64,000 bases of DNA from Sphingomonas nostoxanthinifaciens (lineage in GTDB: Bacteria > Pseudomonadota > Alphaproteobacteria > Sphingomonadales > Sphingomonadaceae): contig NZ_CP082839.1 in assembly GCF_019930585.1 (NCBI RefSeq), forward strand, positions 124,001-188,000, in the 5' to 3' direction. The notes under the pieces were generated by a model, which was not told the DNA's origin, did not search any database, and saw only the letters and a list, made by a program, of their open reading frames with translations. Both the position numbers and the translations under genes were made by a program. This document shows positions 43,887 through 51,571 of the stretch, piece by piece. How positions within the stretch are numbered: position 1 is the first letter of the stretch; every line of letters starts with the position of its first letter.

Positions 43887-44168
43887 ATGAAGAATGTCAC
43901 AGTCTCACTGGACGACGAGGCCTTCCGCCGGGGTCGCGTGCGCGCGGCCGAGATGGGGAAGACGCTGTCGGCGCTCGTCCGCGACTTCCTGACCGAATTC
44001 GGCTCGGCTGAAACCGAGCATGAGCGCGGCAGGCGGGAGCTCGAGGATCTATTCGAGGAGTTCAAGCAAGCCAGCGTGGGTGTGAAGGCGGGCGCGCGCC
44101 TGTCGCGCGACGACCTTTACGATCGCGGCCAGGCCGAGCGCGAAGCGGCTGACGCCGCGCGTGGCTGA
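43887..44168 (+). CDS. Ribbon-helix-helix antitoxin of a VapBC-like pair
   Basis: A 93-residue protein. The N-terminal RHH DNA-binding motif is KNVTVSLDDEAFRRGRVRAAEMGKTLSALVRDFLTEF, and the C-terminal half is charged and probably disordered until it wraps the toxin (ERGRRELEDLFEEFKQ...). It overlaps the PIN-domain gene by 8 bases. In such pairs the antitoxin neutralises the toxin and represses the operon. It begins 29 bases after hslU, so it may share hslVU transcripts. Confidence 0.85.
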   Translation: MKNVTVSLDDEAFRRGRVRAAEMGKTLSALVRDFLTEFGSAETEHERGRRELEDLFEEFKQASVGVKAGARLSRDDLYDRGQAEREAADAARG

Positions 44169-44595
44169 GCGCTGCTTTCTCGACACGAATATCCTGCTCT
44201 ACGCGGTCAGCCGTGATCCAACTGAAGTCGATAAGAGCCGGGTAGCGCAAGCGCTCGTCCTGGACGCATCGTGCACGCTCTCAGTGCAGGTCTGTCAGGA
44301 GTTCGTCCACCAGGCGACGCGCCCGACGGGGCGCTTCGGCATGACGTTGGAGGAAGCGCGGCGTGTCCTCCACGCTGTTCGTCATCTTCCAATTCAAGAG
44401 ACCACGCTTGCGTTGTTCGAAGCGGCGCTCGCAGTGAGCGCACGGACCGGCTATTCGATCTGGGACAGCCTGATCGTGGCGGCCGCACAGGCGCTCGGCT
44501 GCAACATTCTCTACACCGAAGACCTGCAGGACGGGCGGATCATCGATCGCCTGCGCATCGTAAACCCGTTCCGCGAAGGAGCTTTCGTCCCTTGA
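44161..44595 (+). CDS. vapC: PIN-domain ribonuclease toxin (VapC-like)
   Basis: A 144-residue PIN-domain protein with a GTG start at 44161. The acidic active-site residues are complete: Asp in CFLDTNILLYAV, Glu in VCQEFVHQ, and Asp in YSIWDSLIVAAAQ and TEDLQDGRI. VapC toxins cleave tRNA or rRNA in a sequence-specific way when the antitoxin is lost. The stop codon TGA is embedded in TTGA, whose TTG begins the DedA gene, so downstream translation may depend on the toxin gene being translated. Confidence 0.9.
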   Translation: MAERCFLDTNILLYAVSRDPTEVDKSRVAQALVLDASCTLSVQVCQEFVHQATRPTGRFGMTLEEARRVLHAVRHLPIQETTLALFEAALAVSARTGYSIWDSLIVAAAQALGCNILYTEDLQDGRIIDRLRIVNPFREGAFVP

Positions 44596-45233
44596 GCATC
44601 ACCGAACGCATCCTCGCACCCATCGCTGGATGGATCATCGCCATCATCTCGGCCGGCGGCTATGCCGGCATCGTCGGCCTGATGGCGATCGAGAGCGCGT
44701 GCATCCCGCTGCCGTCGGAGATCATCATGCCGTTCGCCGGCTATCTCGTCTCGACCGGCCGGTTCGGGCTGCTCGCGGTCGCGACCGCAGGCGCGCTCGG
44801 CTGCAATCTCGGCTCGGTGATGGCGTATGAGGTCGGCAAGCGCGGCGGGCGGCCGTTCGTCGAGCGTTACGGGCGCTACGTGCTGCTCAACATGCACGAT
44901 CTCGAACTGGCGGAGCGCTTCTTCGCGCGCTGGGGCAGCGCGACCGTGCTCGTCTGCCGCCTGCTGCCGTTTGTGCGCTCGTTCATCGCCTTTCCCGCGG
45001 GCGTCGCGCGCATGCCGCTCGGACGCTTTCACCTCTACACCTTCGTCGGTTCGTGGCCGTGGTGCTTCGCGCTCGCATGGGTGGGGATGAAGCTGGGCGC
45101 GGCATGGCGCACCGATCCGCGCCTCGGCCGCGTGCTCCATTCGGCCGATGCAGTGGTGATCGTCGTGCTGGCCGCGGCCGTGGCGTGGTTCGTGTGGCAC
45201 CAGATCGCCAAGCGCCGGGTAAACCACGATTGA
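44592..45233 (+). CDS. DedA family membrane protein
   Basis: A 213-residue integral membrane protein of the DedA / VTT superfamily (undecaprenyl-phosphate or phospholipid flipping, membrane homeostasis). Motifs are GYAGIVGLMAIESACIPLPSEIIMPFAGYLV with the acidic re-entrant region, GALGCNLGSVMAYEVGKRGGRP, and FFARWGSATVLVCRLLPFVRSFIAFPAGVARMPLGRF (the conserved Arg loop). The only start giving the full first helix is TTG at 44592, overlapping the vapC stop. The alternative ATG would cut into the conserved helix. This makes it part of the toxin-antitoxin transcript. Confidence 0.9.
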   Translation: MSITERILAPIAGWIIAIISAGGYAGIVGLMAIESACIPLPSEIIMPFAGYLVSTGRFGLLAVATAGALGCNLGSVMAYEVGKRGGRPFVERYGRYVLLNMHDLELAERFFARWGSATVLVCRLLPFVRSFIAFPAGVARMPLGRFHLYTFVGSWPWCFALAWVGMKLGAAWRTDPRLGRVLHSADAVVIVVLAAAVAWFVWHQIAKRRVNHD

Positions 45234-45271
45234 CCGATCACTGCGATCGACTTACTGAATTACTTCAGGCG

Positions 45272-45299
45272 CTGGTCAGTAACCATAAGGTATGACCAG
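45272..45299. promoter_or_regulatory. Inverted repeat upstream of the PEP-CTERM gene
   Basis: CTGGTCA (45272-45278) and TGACCAG (45293-45299) are perfect inverted arms around GTAACCATAAGGTA, which itself holds ACC/GGT. The flanks are AT-rich (AATATTAAAG follows). It may be an operator or a small terminator behind the DedA gene. Confidence 0.5.
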
Positions 45300-45382
45300 A
45301 ATATTAAAGTGTGTAACGCCAATTGCTTCCCCATCACATTTGCTGCAACTGCGCTCTCAGCAAACGTTGATTGGAGATCGAA

Positions 45383-46195
45383 GTGAAGACCAGTGGTTTT
45401 GTAGCTTGCGTAGCTTTTGCAGTTATTGGTGCCTCGCCGGCGTTGGCGACTGAATATGTCCAGAACGGAAACTTCTCGCAGACGACTGCGACGGGTTCGC
45501 AGCAGATTTCATCTTCCGATGGAAAGACGCAGTATCTGACCGGCTGGACGAATACGACCGATGGTTCGTATCCGGGCTATAACTTCATCGTCCAGGGCAA
45601 TGACGGCACTACGGCCGGCGGCATCGCCAACAACACCGGCGGCAAGCTCTACTTCTGGGGCAAGACCAGCGACGCGGCGGGTGCCGCCTCGAACGGCTTC
45701 ACCAACAGCGCCTCGATCGGCGGCAGCGGCGGCAACTATCTGGCGGCCGACGGCGCCTACCAGACCGCGCTGGTCTATCAGGTCATCACCGGCCTGACGG
45801 TCGGTCAGCAGTACGACCTGACGTTCAACTGGGCCGGTGCGCAGCAGCACGGCTATGACGGCGTCACCACCGACAACTGGACCGCTTATTTCGGCACCAG
45901 CACGTCGAGCTATCAGAGCTACACCACCGACACCGTGACCGACGCCAACCACGGCTTCACCGGCTGGCAGGCGGCGAGCACGACCTTCACCGCGACCGCG
46001 ACGACCGAGATCCTCGGCTTCCTCGCCAAGGGCACGCCGAACGGCGAGCCGCCCTTCTCGCTGCTCGACGACGTGTCGCTGACCAACCACGTCGCGGCGG
46101 TGCCGGAGCCGGCCAGCTGGGCGATGTGCGTCGGCGGTTTCGGCCTGCTGGGTGGCGCGCTCCGTCGTCGCCGTCCCGTGGCGTCGATGGCCTGA
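45383..46195 (+). CDS. PEPxxWA-CTERM sorting-domain protein
   Basis: A 270-residue exported protein. The signal peptide is residues 1 to about 25 (ending SPALAT) and the mature domain is beta-rich and Gly/Thr/Asn-rich. The C-terminal sorting signal is VPEPASWAMCVGGFGLLGGALRRRR, the PEPxxWA motif, a hydrophobic helix and an Arg cluster processed by an exosortase. The protein is likely surface-anchored or released into an exopolysaccharide matrix. The start is GTG 45383 behind TTGGAG; the codon use is less GC-extreme upstream. No exosortase gene is in the window. Confidence 0.9.
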   Translation: MKTSGFVACVAFAVIGASPALATEYVQNGNFSQTTATGSQQISSSDGKTQYLTGWTNTTDGSYPGYNFIVQGNDGTTAGGIANNTGGKLYFWGKTSDAAGAASNGFTNSASIGGSGGNYLAADGAYQTALVYQVITGLTVGQQYDLTFNWAGAQQHGYDGVTTDNWTAYFGTSTSSYQSYTTDTVTDANHGFTGWQAASTTFTATATTEILGFLAKGTPNGEPPFSLLDDVSLTNHVAAVPEPASWAMCVGGFGLLGGALRRRRPVASMA

Positions 46196-46213
46196 GCTTG
46201 AGGGGGCGACGCG

Positions 46214-47008
46214 ATGGGCATCCACGGATTGATCGTCGACGTCGCCCGCTTGCTCATCTGGCTCGCCCTCCTGTCGGCGATCCTGGTGCCGGTCGAACGG
46301 TGGTTCGCGCTTCGGCCGGGCCACCGCACCTCCGCCGCCACGGCCGCCGATCTCGGGTTTTACTTTCTGAACAGCCTGCTGCCGGGGCTGTTGCTGGGTT
46401 TCCCGGTGGCGGCGCTGGCAGCAGTCGCGCATCGACTGTTGCCGTCGGGCTATTTCGGCTGGCTCAATAGCCTGCCGCTCTGGCTTCAGCTCGTCGCCAG
46501 CTTCGTGGTCGGCGAGATCGGCTTCTACTGGGGCCATCGCTGGAGCCACACGGTGCCGTTGCTGTGGCGCTTTCATGCACTGCACCATCGCCCGGATCAT
46601 CTCGACTGGCTGGTCAACACCCGCGCGCATCCGGTCGACATCGTGTTCGGCCGGCTCTGCGGGCTCGCGCCGATTTATCTGACCGGCCTCGCCGGGCGCG
46701 GCGCCGGCGCGGACAACCTGCCGGCGATCCTGTTCACAATCGCCGGCACGATCTGGGGCTTCCTGCTCCACGCCAATATCCGCTGGACGCCGCGCTGGCT
46801 GGAGCCCCTGCTCGCCACGCCGCGCTTCCACCACTGGCATCACGTCAAATCGGGGCCGATCGATCGCAATTATGCGTCGATGCTGCCCGTGATGGACCGG
46901 ATGTTCGGCACGCTGCACATGCCGACGACGCGCGCATGGCCCGAGGATTACGGGGTGCGCGAGGCCGATGCGGCGCCGATCGCCGAAACCCGCCCCGCTT
47001 CGGCCTGA
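46214..47008 (+). CDS. Sterol desaturase / fatty acid hydroxylase family protein
   Basis: A 264-residue membrane di-iron enzyme. It has hydrophobic helices in the first 110 residues and histidine boxes GHRWSH, FHALHHRP and FHHWHH, the ligands of the two irons. The family hydroxylates or desaturates sterols, carotenoids, hopanoids or fatty acids. The substrate is not identified. It lies 18 bases behind the PEP-CTERM gene, apparently in one operon, an unusual pairing. A strong terminator follows. Confidence 0.9.
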   Translation: MGIHGLIVDVARLLIWLALLSAILVPVERWFALRPGHRTSAATAADLGFYFLNSLLPGLLLGFPVAALAAVAHRLLPSGYFGWLNSLPLWLQLVASFVVGEIGFYWGHRWSHTVPLLWRFHALHHRPDHLDWLVNTRAHPVDIVFGRLCGLAPIYLTGLAGRGAGADNLPAILFTIAGTIWGFLLHANIRWTPRWLEPLLATPRFHHWHHVKSGPIDRNYASMLPVMDRMFGTLHMPTTRAWPEDYGVREADAAPIAETRPASA

Positions 47009-47026
47009 GCCTCAACGCCCAAACAG

Positions 47027-47071
47027 AAAGGCCATCGGCGAGGGTGCTTTGCGCTCCCGCCGATGGCCTTT
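47027..47071 (+). terminator. Strong rho-independent terminator
   Basis: Perfect 14-base arms AAAGGCCATCGGCG (47027-47040) and CGCCGATGGCCTTT (47058-47071), followed by TTCTATTGT. It ends the PEP-CTERM/desaturase transcript. The A-run on the left arm means it may also work on the opposite strand. Confidence 0.92.
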
Positions 47072-47080
47072 TTCTATTGT

Positions 47081-47160
47081 CGTTCCCCGATCAAGGCCGG
47101 GGTCCAAGGCCTCAGGCGATGTCGCTTGCAGCTCTGGGCCCCGGCTTTCGCCGGGGCGCG
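47081..47160. repeat. REP-like GC-rich inverted repeat
   Basis: CGTTCCCCGATCAAGGCCGGGGTCC on the left and GGCCCCGGCTTTCGCCGGGGCGCG on the right form imperfect inverted arms around a 50-base centre. It resembles the other convergent-gap palindromes in size and placement but not in its head sequence. Confidence 0.6.
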
Positions 47161-47184
47161 GAGTGTTCGCGATCGTCGTCGGCC

Positions 47185-48510
47185 TTAGCGCCCGCTGGTC
47201 TTGCGGACGGCGTTGCGGTGCGCGCCGGGTGCGCCCTTGCGCGGGCCGAAGTGGCGCTTGGGCGCGCCACCCGCCGGCCGCTCGCCATCGTGGCGGCGCG
47301 CGTCGGGACGACCATGGCCCTGCGGCCGCGTCTCGACCTTCGGCTTGGGCAGGCGTGCCTGCTCGGCGATGAAGTCCTCGGGCAGCGGCACGATCGCCGG
47401 CTTCACGCGGGTGAGCTTCTCGATGCTGCGCAGATAAGCGCGCTCGTCATCCGCGACGAACGAGATGGCGATGCCGGTCGCGCCGGCGCGCGCGGTGCGG
47501 CCGATGCGGTGGACATATTGCTCGGGCACGTTCGGCAGCTCGAAGTTGAACACGTGGCTGACGCCGGAGACGTCGATGCCGCGCGCGGCGATGTCGGTCG
47601 CCACCAGGATCGGGGCCTCGCCCGACTTGAACGCGGCCAGCGCGCGCTCGCGCTGCGGCTGGCTTTTGTTGCCGTGGATCGCGTTGCAGGCGATGCCGGC
47701 GGCCTGCAGGTGCTTCACCACACGGTCGGCGCCATGCTTGGTGCGCGTGAAGACCAGCGCGCGATCGATCTGGGTCGCGCGAATCGTCAGCGTGAGCAAA
47801 GCCTGCTTCTCGCCCTGGTTGACGAAGGTCACGCACTGCTCGACGCGCTCGGCCGTGGTCGAGGGCGGCGCGACCGACACCTTGACCGAATCGGTCAGGA
47901 AGGCGTCGCCCAGCTCGGCGATCGTCTTCGGCATGGTGGCCGAGAAGAACAACGTCTGGCGCTTCTTCGGCACCAGCGCGTGGATGCGGCGCAGCGAATG
48001 GATGAAGCCGAGGTCGAGCATCTGGTCGGCCTCGTCGAGCACCAGGATCTCGACGTCGCGCAACGTCAGCGCGCGCTGGTCGATTAGGTCGAGCAGGCGG
48101 CCGGGGGTGGCGACGAGGATGTCGACGCCCGAGCTCAGCGCGCGCACCTGGCGCGGGATCGGCACGCCGCCGAACACGGTCGTGACCGACAGGCGCATAT
48201 TCTTGCCGTAAGCGACGAAGCTTTCGGCGATCTGGCTGGCCAGCTCGCGCGTCGGCGCCAGCACCAGCATGCGGCAGCTCTTCTGCTGGCGCGGCTTGGC
48301 GCTCTCGGCGAGGCGGTGGAGCGACGGCAGCGCGAATGCGGCGGTCTTGCCGGTGCCGGTCTGGGCGATACCACACAGATCGCGGCCGGACAGAACCGGG
48401 GGAATGGCCTGCGCCTGGATCGGCGTCGGGGTGGTATAGCCCTTGGCGGCGAGCGCCTCCTGCAGCGGTTGCGCGAGGCCTAGGTCTGAAAATTGAGTCA
48501 AAGAGAGCAC
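47185..48510 (-). CDS. DEAD-box ATP-dependent RNA helicase (RhlE-like)
   Basis: A 441-residue helicase. The Q motif is FSDLGLAQPLQEALAAKGYTTPTPIQ, motif I AQTGTGKT, Ia PTRELASQI, Ib TPGRLLD, II LDEADQML, III SATMP, V ATDIAARGID and VI YVHRIGRTARAG. The C-terminal about 65 residues are basic and low-complexity (RNA-binding tail), as in RhlE/DbpA relatives acting in ribosome assembly and mRNA turnover. GTG at 48510 is the likely start since similarity begins right there. No good ribosome site is seen, and an upstream in-frame start would add about 38 unrelated residues. Confidence 0.94.
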   Translation of the reverse strand: MLSLTQFSDLGLAQPLQEALAAKGYTTPTPIQAQAIPPVLSGRDLCGIAQTGTGKTAAFALPSLHRLAESAKPRQQKSCRMLVLAPTRELASQIAESFVAYGKNMRLSVTTVFGGVPIPRQVRALSSGVDILVATPGRLLDLIDQRALTLRDVEILVLDEADQMLDLGFIHSLRRIHALVPKKRQTLFFSATMPKTIAELGDAFLTDSVKVSVAPPSTTAERVEQCVTFVNQGEKQALLTLTIRATQIDRALVFTRTKHGADRVVKHLQAAGIACNAIHGNKSQPQRERALAAFKSGEAPILVATDIAARGIDVSGVSHVFNFELPNVPEQYVHRIGRTARAGATGIAISFVADDERAYLRSIEKLTRVKPAIVPLPEDFIAEQARLPKPKVETRPQGHGRPDARRHDGERPAGGAPKRHFGPRKGAPGAHRNAVRKTSGR

Positions 48511-48826
48511 TTTCGTGGGTGCCCGCAGCCACGCGATGGTCGCGCGGCCGCAAGCGGGTTCATCGAGACGACCCGCGTGAAAAGGGAAGCCTTTGGCTTG
48601 ATTGCACCCGAAGGCGGAGCGCACCCGTGATATGTCACGAGGTTCACGCTGCTCGGCCGGGCGCGCAATGCACGCCTGGTACGGGGTTCCTTATCATACT
48701 TTACTGTGGCGGAATCAAGACCTGACAAGATTGCTTTGTGCAGGCGCAACATCAACGATGCCCGAAGGGCGCTCCGATCGGCCGCCGAACCTTGAACCCG
48801 GCCGCGCGAGGGCGCACATGGGCGGC
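48511..48826. other. Divergent intergenic region, nothing recognised
   Basis: The 316 bases between the helicase and NifU-like starts hold both promoters but no -35/-10 pair I would defend. A moderately AT-rich stretch (48690-48745, TTATCATACTTTACTG) is the best candidate for a promoter towards the NifU-like gene. Confidence 0.4.
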
Positions 48827-49402
48827 ATGTTGATCGAGACCGAAGCCACCCCCAATCCGGCGACCCTGATGTTCATGCCAGGCCAGCTCGTGATGGCCGC
48901 CGGCGGCACGCGCGACTTTGCCGATGCCGACGAGGCAGCCGCCTCGCCGCTCGCGCAGGCGCTGTTCGACCTCGGCGATGTCGAGGGCGTGTTCTTCGGG
49001 CGCGATTTCGTGTCGGTCACCGCGGGCGAGGGCGTCGACTGGCGCGACCTGAAGCCGCAAGTGCTGAGCGTGCTGCTCGATCATTTCTCCAGCCAAGCGC
49101 CGTTATTCACCCCCGGCAGCGCGGGCGGCATCCATATCGACGATGATGCCGGTTTCAGCGACGACCCGGCCGACGCCGACATCGTCGACCAGATCAAGGA
49201 GTTGATCGAGACGCGGGTGCGGCCGGCGGTCGCGCGCGACGGCGGCGACATCGTCTATCGTGGCTTCGAGAAAGGCACGGTCTATCTCGCGATGCACGGC
49301 GCCTGCTCGGGCTGTCCGTCGTCGACCGCGACGTTGAAGCAGGGCATCGAGCAGTTGCTCAAACATTATGTGCCCGAAGTGACCGAGGTCCGCGCCGCCT
49401 GA
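48827..49402 (+). CDS. NifU family Fe-S cluster scaffold protein
   Basis: A 191-residue two-domain Nfu protein. The N-terminal Nfu_N domain is MLIETEATPNPATLMFMPGQ to about residue 85, and the C-terminal NifU domain has the cluster-binding CxxC in MHGACSGCPSSTATLKQGIEQLLK. It carries and delivers 4Fe-4S clusters to target proteins. Family members start at exactly this Met; the ATG at 48818 would add three residues. Downstream genes follow in the same direction with short spacing. Confidence 0.93.
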   Translation: MLIETEATPNPATLMFMPGQLVMAAGGTRDFADADEAAASPLAQALFDLGDVEGVFFGRDFVSVTAGEGVDWRDLKPQVLSVLLDHFSSQAPLFTPGSAGGIHIDDDAGFSDDPADADIVDQIKELIETRVRPAVARDGGDIVYRGFEKGTVYLAMHGACSGCPSSTATLKQGIEQLLKHYVPEVTEVRAA

Positions 49403-49430
49403 CGGCGCGCCATCTGCGAAAAGGGAAATG

Positions 49431-50021
49431 ATGTTTGACGCGCTGCCCGACGCCGTGCTCGATCGTGTGTTCCGCACGGCACGCACCGCCAACCATTATC
49501 TCGATACGCCGGTGCCCGAAGCACTGCTGCGCGATCTGTGGGATCTGATGAAGTGGGGCCCGACCTCGGCGAACCAGATGCCGGCGCGGATTATCTGGTG
49601 CGTCAGCCAGGAGGCGAAGGACAGGCTCGCCGATTGCGCGTCGGGCGCCAACGCGCCCAAGATCAAGGCGGCGCCGGTCACCGCGATCATTGGCATGGAC
49701 CTGGAATTCTACGAAAAGCTGCCGAAGCTCTTCCCGCATGTCGATGCGCGCGCGTGGTTCGTCGGCAACGAGCCGCTGATCCGCGAATCGGCCTTCCGCA
49801 ATTCGACGCTGCAGGGTGCCTATTTCGTCGTCGCGGCGCGGCTGCTGGGCCTCGATGCGGGGCCGATGTCGGGCTTCAACGCGGCTGCGGTGGACGAGGC
49901 GTTCTTCGCCGGCGCCAGCATCCGCACCAATTTCATCGCGACGCTCGGCTATGGCGATTTCTCCAACGTCCATCCGCGGCTCGAGCGCCTGAGCTTCGAG
50001 GACGCGACCCAGCTTCGCTGA
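49431..50021 (+). CDS. Nitroreductase family protein, malonic semialdehyde reductase (RutE)-like
   Basis: A 196-residue FMN-dependent reductase. The FMN-binding segment is LRDLWDLMKWGPTSANQMPARIIW, NEPLIRESAFRNSTLQGAYFVVAARLLGLDAGPMSGFN is typical of the RutE/HadB subgroup, and FIATLGYGD is near the end. RutE reduces malonic semialdehyde in pyrimidine catabolism, but no other rut gene is here, so a general quinone or aldehyde reductase role is equally possible. Start 49431 is chosen for spacing to AAGGGA. Confidence 0.88.
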   Translation: MFDALPDAVLDRVFRTARTANHYLDTPVPEALLRDLWDLMKWGPTSANQMPARIIWCVSQEAKDRLADCASGANAPKIKAAPVTAIIGMDLEFYEKLPKLFPHVDARAWFVGNEPLIRESAFRNSTLQGAYFVVAARLLGLDAGPMSGFNAAAVDEAFFAGASIRTNFIATLGYGDFSNVHPRLERLSFEDATQLR

Positions 50022-50022
50022 G

Positions 50023-50634
50023 GTGACGACGCTCGTCATCGAAACCGCGACCGCTGCCTGTTCGGTGGCGCTGATCGATGGCGCGCACGTCGTCGCCGCC
50101 GCGCACGAGATTGTCGGCCGCGGCCATGCCGAGCGGCTGGTGCCGATGATCGGCGAGGTGCTGGCGGCGGCGGGCATCGCCCGCGCCGATGCGGTGCTGG
50201 TCGATTGCGGGCCGGGCAGCTTCACCGGCATTCGCGTCGGGCTGGCGGCGGCGCGCGCCTTCGGGCTCGCATGGGGCGTCCCGGTGCACGGCTACAGCGC
50301 GCCGGCGCTGATCGCGGTGCGTGGAGACGGTGCGACGGTGGCGGTCGCGATCGAGGGCGGCCATGGCGAGATCTTCGTCCAGCGCTTCGCATCCGCGCCG
50401 TTCGCCCCGCTCGATTCGGTCCGCTCGCTGCGACCGGAGGCGGCCGCCACCGAGATTGCGGAGGCGACCGTGCTTGGCAGCGGCGCCCAAGCCCTTGTCG
50501 TCGCACGCGGAAGCGGGCATGCCGAGCTTCGCATGCCCAACGCCGCTGACGCCGTTCTGCTGCCCGAGCCGCTGGCCGCCCTGCCGGCGACGCCGCTCTA
50601 CGGCCGGGCGCCGGACGCCGTGCCGCCGCGGTGA
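50023..50634 (+). CDS. tsaB: tRNA threonylcarbamoyladenosine biosynthesis protein TsaB
   Basis: A 203-residue partner of TsaD in making t6A37 of ANN-decoding tRNAs. The ASKHA N-terminus is TTLVIETATAACSVALIDG, followed by RGHAERLVPMIGEVL and the hallmark DCGPGSFTGIRVGLAAARAFG. The GTG start at 50023 is one base after the nitroreductase stop, and the stop overlaps the rimI GTG (GTGA). The tsaB-rimI pair is widely conserved. Confidence 0.94.
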   Translation: MTTLVIETATAACSVALIDGAHVVAAAHEIVGRGHAERLVPMIGEVLAAAGIARADAVLVDCGPGSFTGIRVGLAAARAFGLAWGVPVHGYSAPALIAVRGDGATVAVAIEGGHGEIFVQRFASAPFAPLDSVRSLRPEAAATEIAEATVLGSGAQALVVARGSGHAELRMPNAADAVLLPEPLAALPATPLYGRAPDAVPPR

Positions 50635-51098
50635 CCGCCGCGATCACGCTGCGCGAGGGCGGGGCGGCAGAAATTGCCGAGCTGATGACGGTCATGGAGT
50701 GTGCGTTCGATCCTGCGTTCGGCGAGGCGTGGAATCGCGGCCAGTGCCTCGGCATCCTCTCGCTTCCCGACGTCTGGCTCAGCCTCGCCACGCAGGCCGA
50801 TACGCCGATCGGCTTCGCACTCAGCCGATTGCTGGTCGACGATGCCGAACTGCTGCTGCTGGCCGTCGCACCCGACGCGCGCGGCCAGGGCGCCGGCGCG
50901 GCCCTGATCGAGCGGACCGCCGGCATTGCCGCGACGCGCGGCGCGGAGCGGCTGCTGCTTGAGGTCCGCGACGGCAATGCGGCGCTCGGCCTCTATACAC
51001 GCACAGGATTCGGCCCGATCGGTCGCCGGCAGGGTTATTATCGGGGTGTGGACGGCCGCAGCCACGACGCGCTGACGCTGGCGCGACCGCTCGGCTGA
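50631..51098 (+). CDS. rimI: RimI-like ribosomal protein S18 alanine N-acetyltransferase
   Basis: A 155-residue GNAT acetyltransferase starting with GTG within the tsaB stop. The fold begins ITLREGGAAEIAELMTVM, the acetyl-CoA loop is LLAVAPDARGQGAGAALIERT, and the C-terminal LEVRDGNAALGLYTRTGFGPIGRRQGYY is the standard RimI substrate-side motif. In E. coli RimI acetylates the N-terminus of S18. Here the role is inferred from pairing with tsaB. Confidence 0.9.
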   Translation: MTAAITLREGGAAEIAELMTVMECAFDPAFGEAWNRGQCLGILSLPDVWLSLATQADTPIGFALSRLLVDDAELLLLAVAPDARGQGAGAALIERTAGIAATRGAERLLLEVRDGNAALGLYTRTGFGPIGRRQGYYRGVDGRSHDALTLARPLG

Positions 51099-51138
51099 TG
51101 GTCTTCCTTCCGGCGTCGAAAGCCGGTAGATTCGTTGC

Positions 51139-51561
51139 ATGACCCGCAAGATCGATGTCGAATCCCTCTGCGCGGACAAGGGCCTGCGCATCACCGAACA
51201 GCGTCGCGTGATCGCCCGCGTACTGTCCGAGGCCGAAGACCATCCCGATGTGGAGGCGCTGCACGCACGCGCCGCCGCGATCGATCCCGGCATTTCGATT
51301 GCCACCGTCTATCGTACGGTGCGGCTATTCGAGGATGCCGGCATCCTCGAACGGCACGATTTCGGCGACGGTCGCGCGCGCTACGAGGCGGCGGCGGAAG
51401 ATCATCACGATCATCTGATCGACGTCGAGACCGGCCGGGTGATCGAGTTCGTCGACCAGGAGGTCGAAGTGCTGCAGCGGCGCATCGCCGAGCGGCTGGG
51501 CTTCCGCCTCGTCGATCACCGCATGGAATTGTACGGCGTGCCGCTCGATCGCGGCGAATAG
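51139..51561 (+). CDS. Fur family transcriptional regulator
   Basis: A 140-residue metal-sensing repressor. The winged helix is LRITEQRRVIARVLSEAEDHPDVEALHARAAAIDPGISIATVYRTVRLFEDAGI, and the metal site is HHDHLIDVETGRVIEFVDQEVE. The structural-zinc Cys pairs of classical Fur are absent (IDVETG replaces ICLDCG), as is usual in alphaproteobacterial Fur/Mur. It may therefore sense iron or manganese. It lies 40 bases after rimI and 10 bases before plsC. Confidence 0.9.
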   Translation: MTRKIDVESLCADKGLRITEQRRVIARVLSEAEDHPDVEALHARAAAIDPGISIATVYRTVRLFEDAGILERHDFGDGRARYEAAAEDHHDHLIDVETGRVIEFVDQEVEVLQRRIAERLGFRLVDHRMELYGVPLDRGE

Positions 51562-51571
51562 GCCGCACCGC

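Noticed and set aside
7853..47160. CRISPR array made of the repeated palindromes
   Set aside because: Copies are single, widely spaced and inverted, with no regular spacers and no cas genes.
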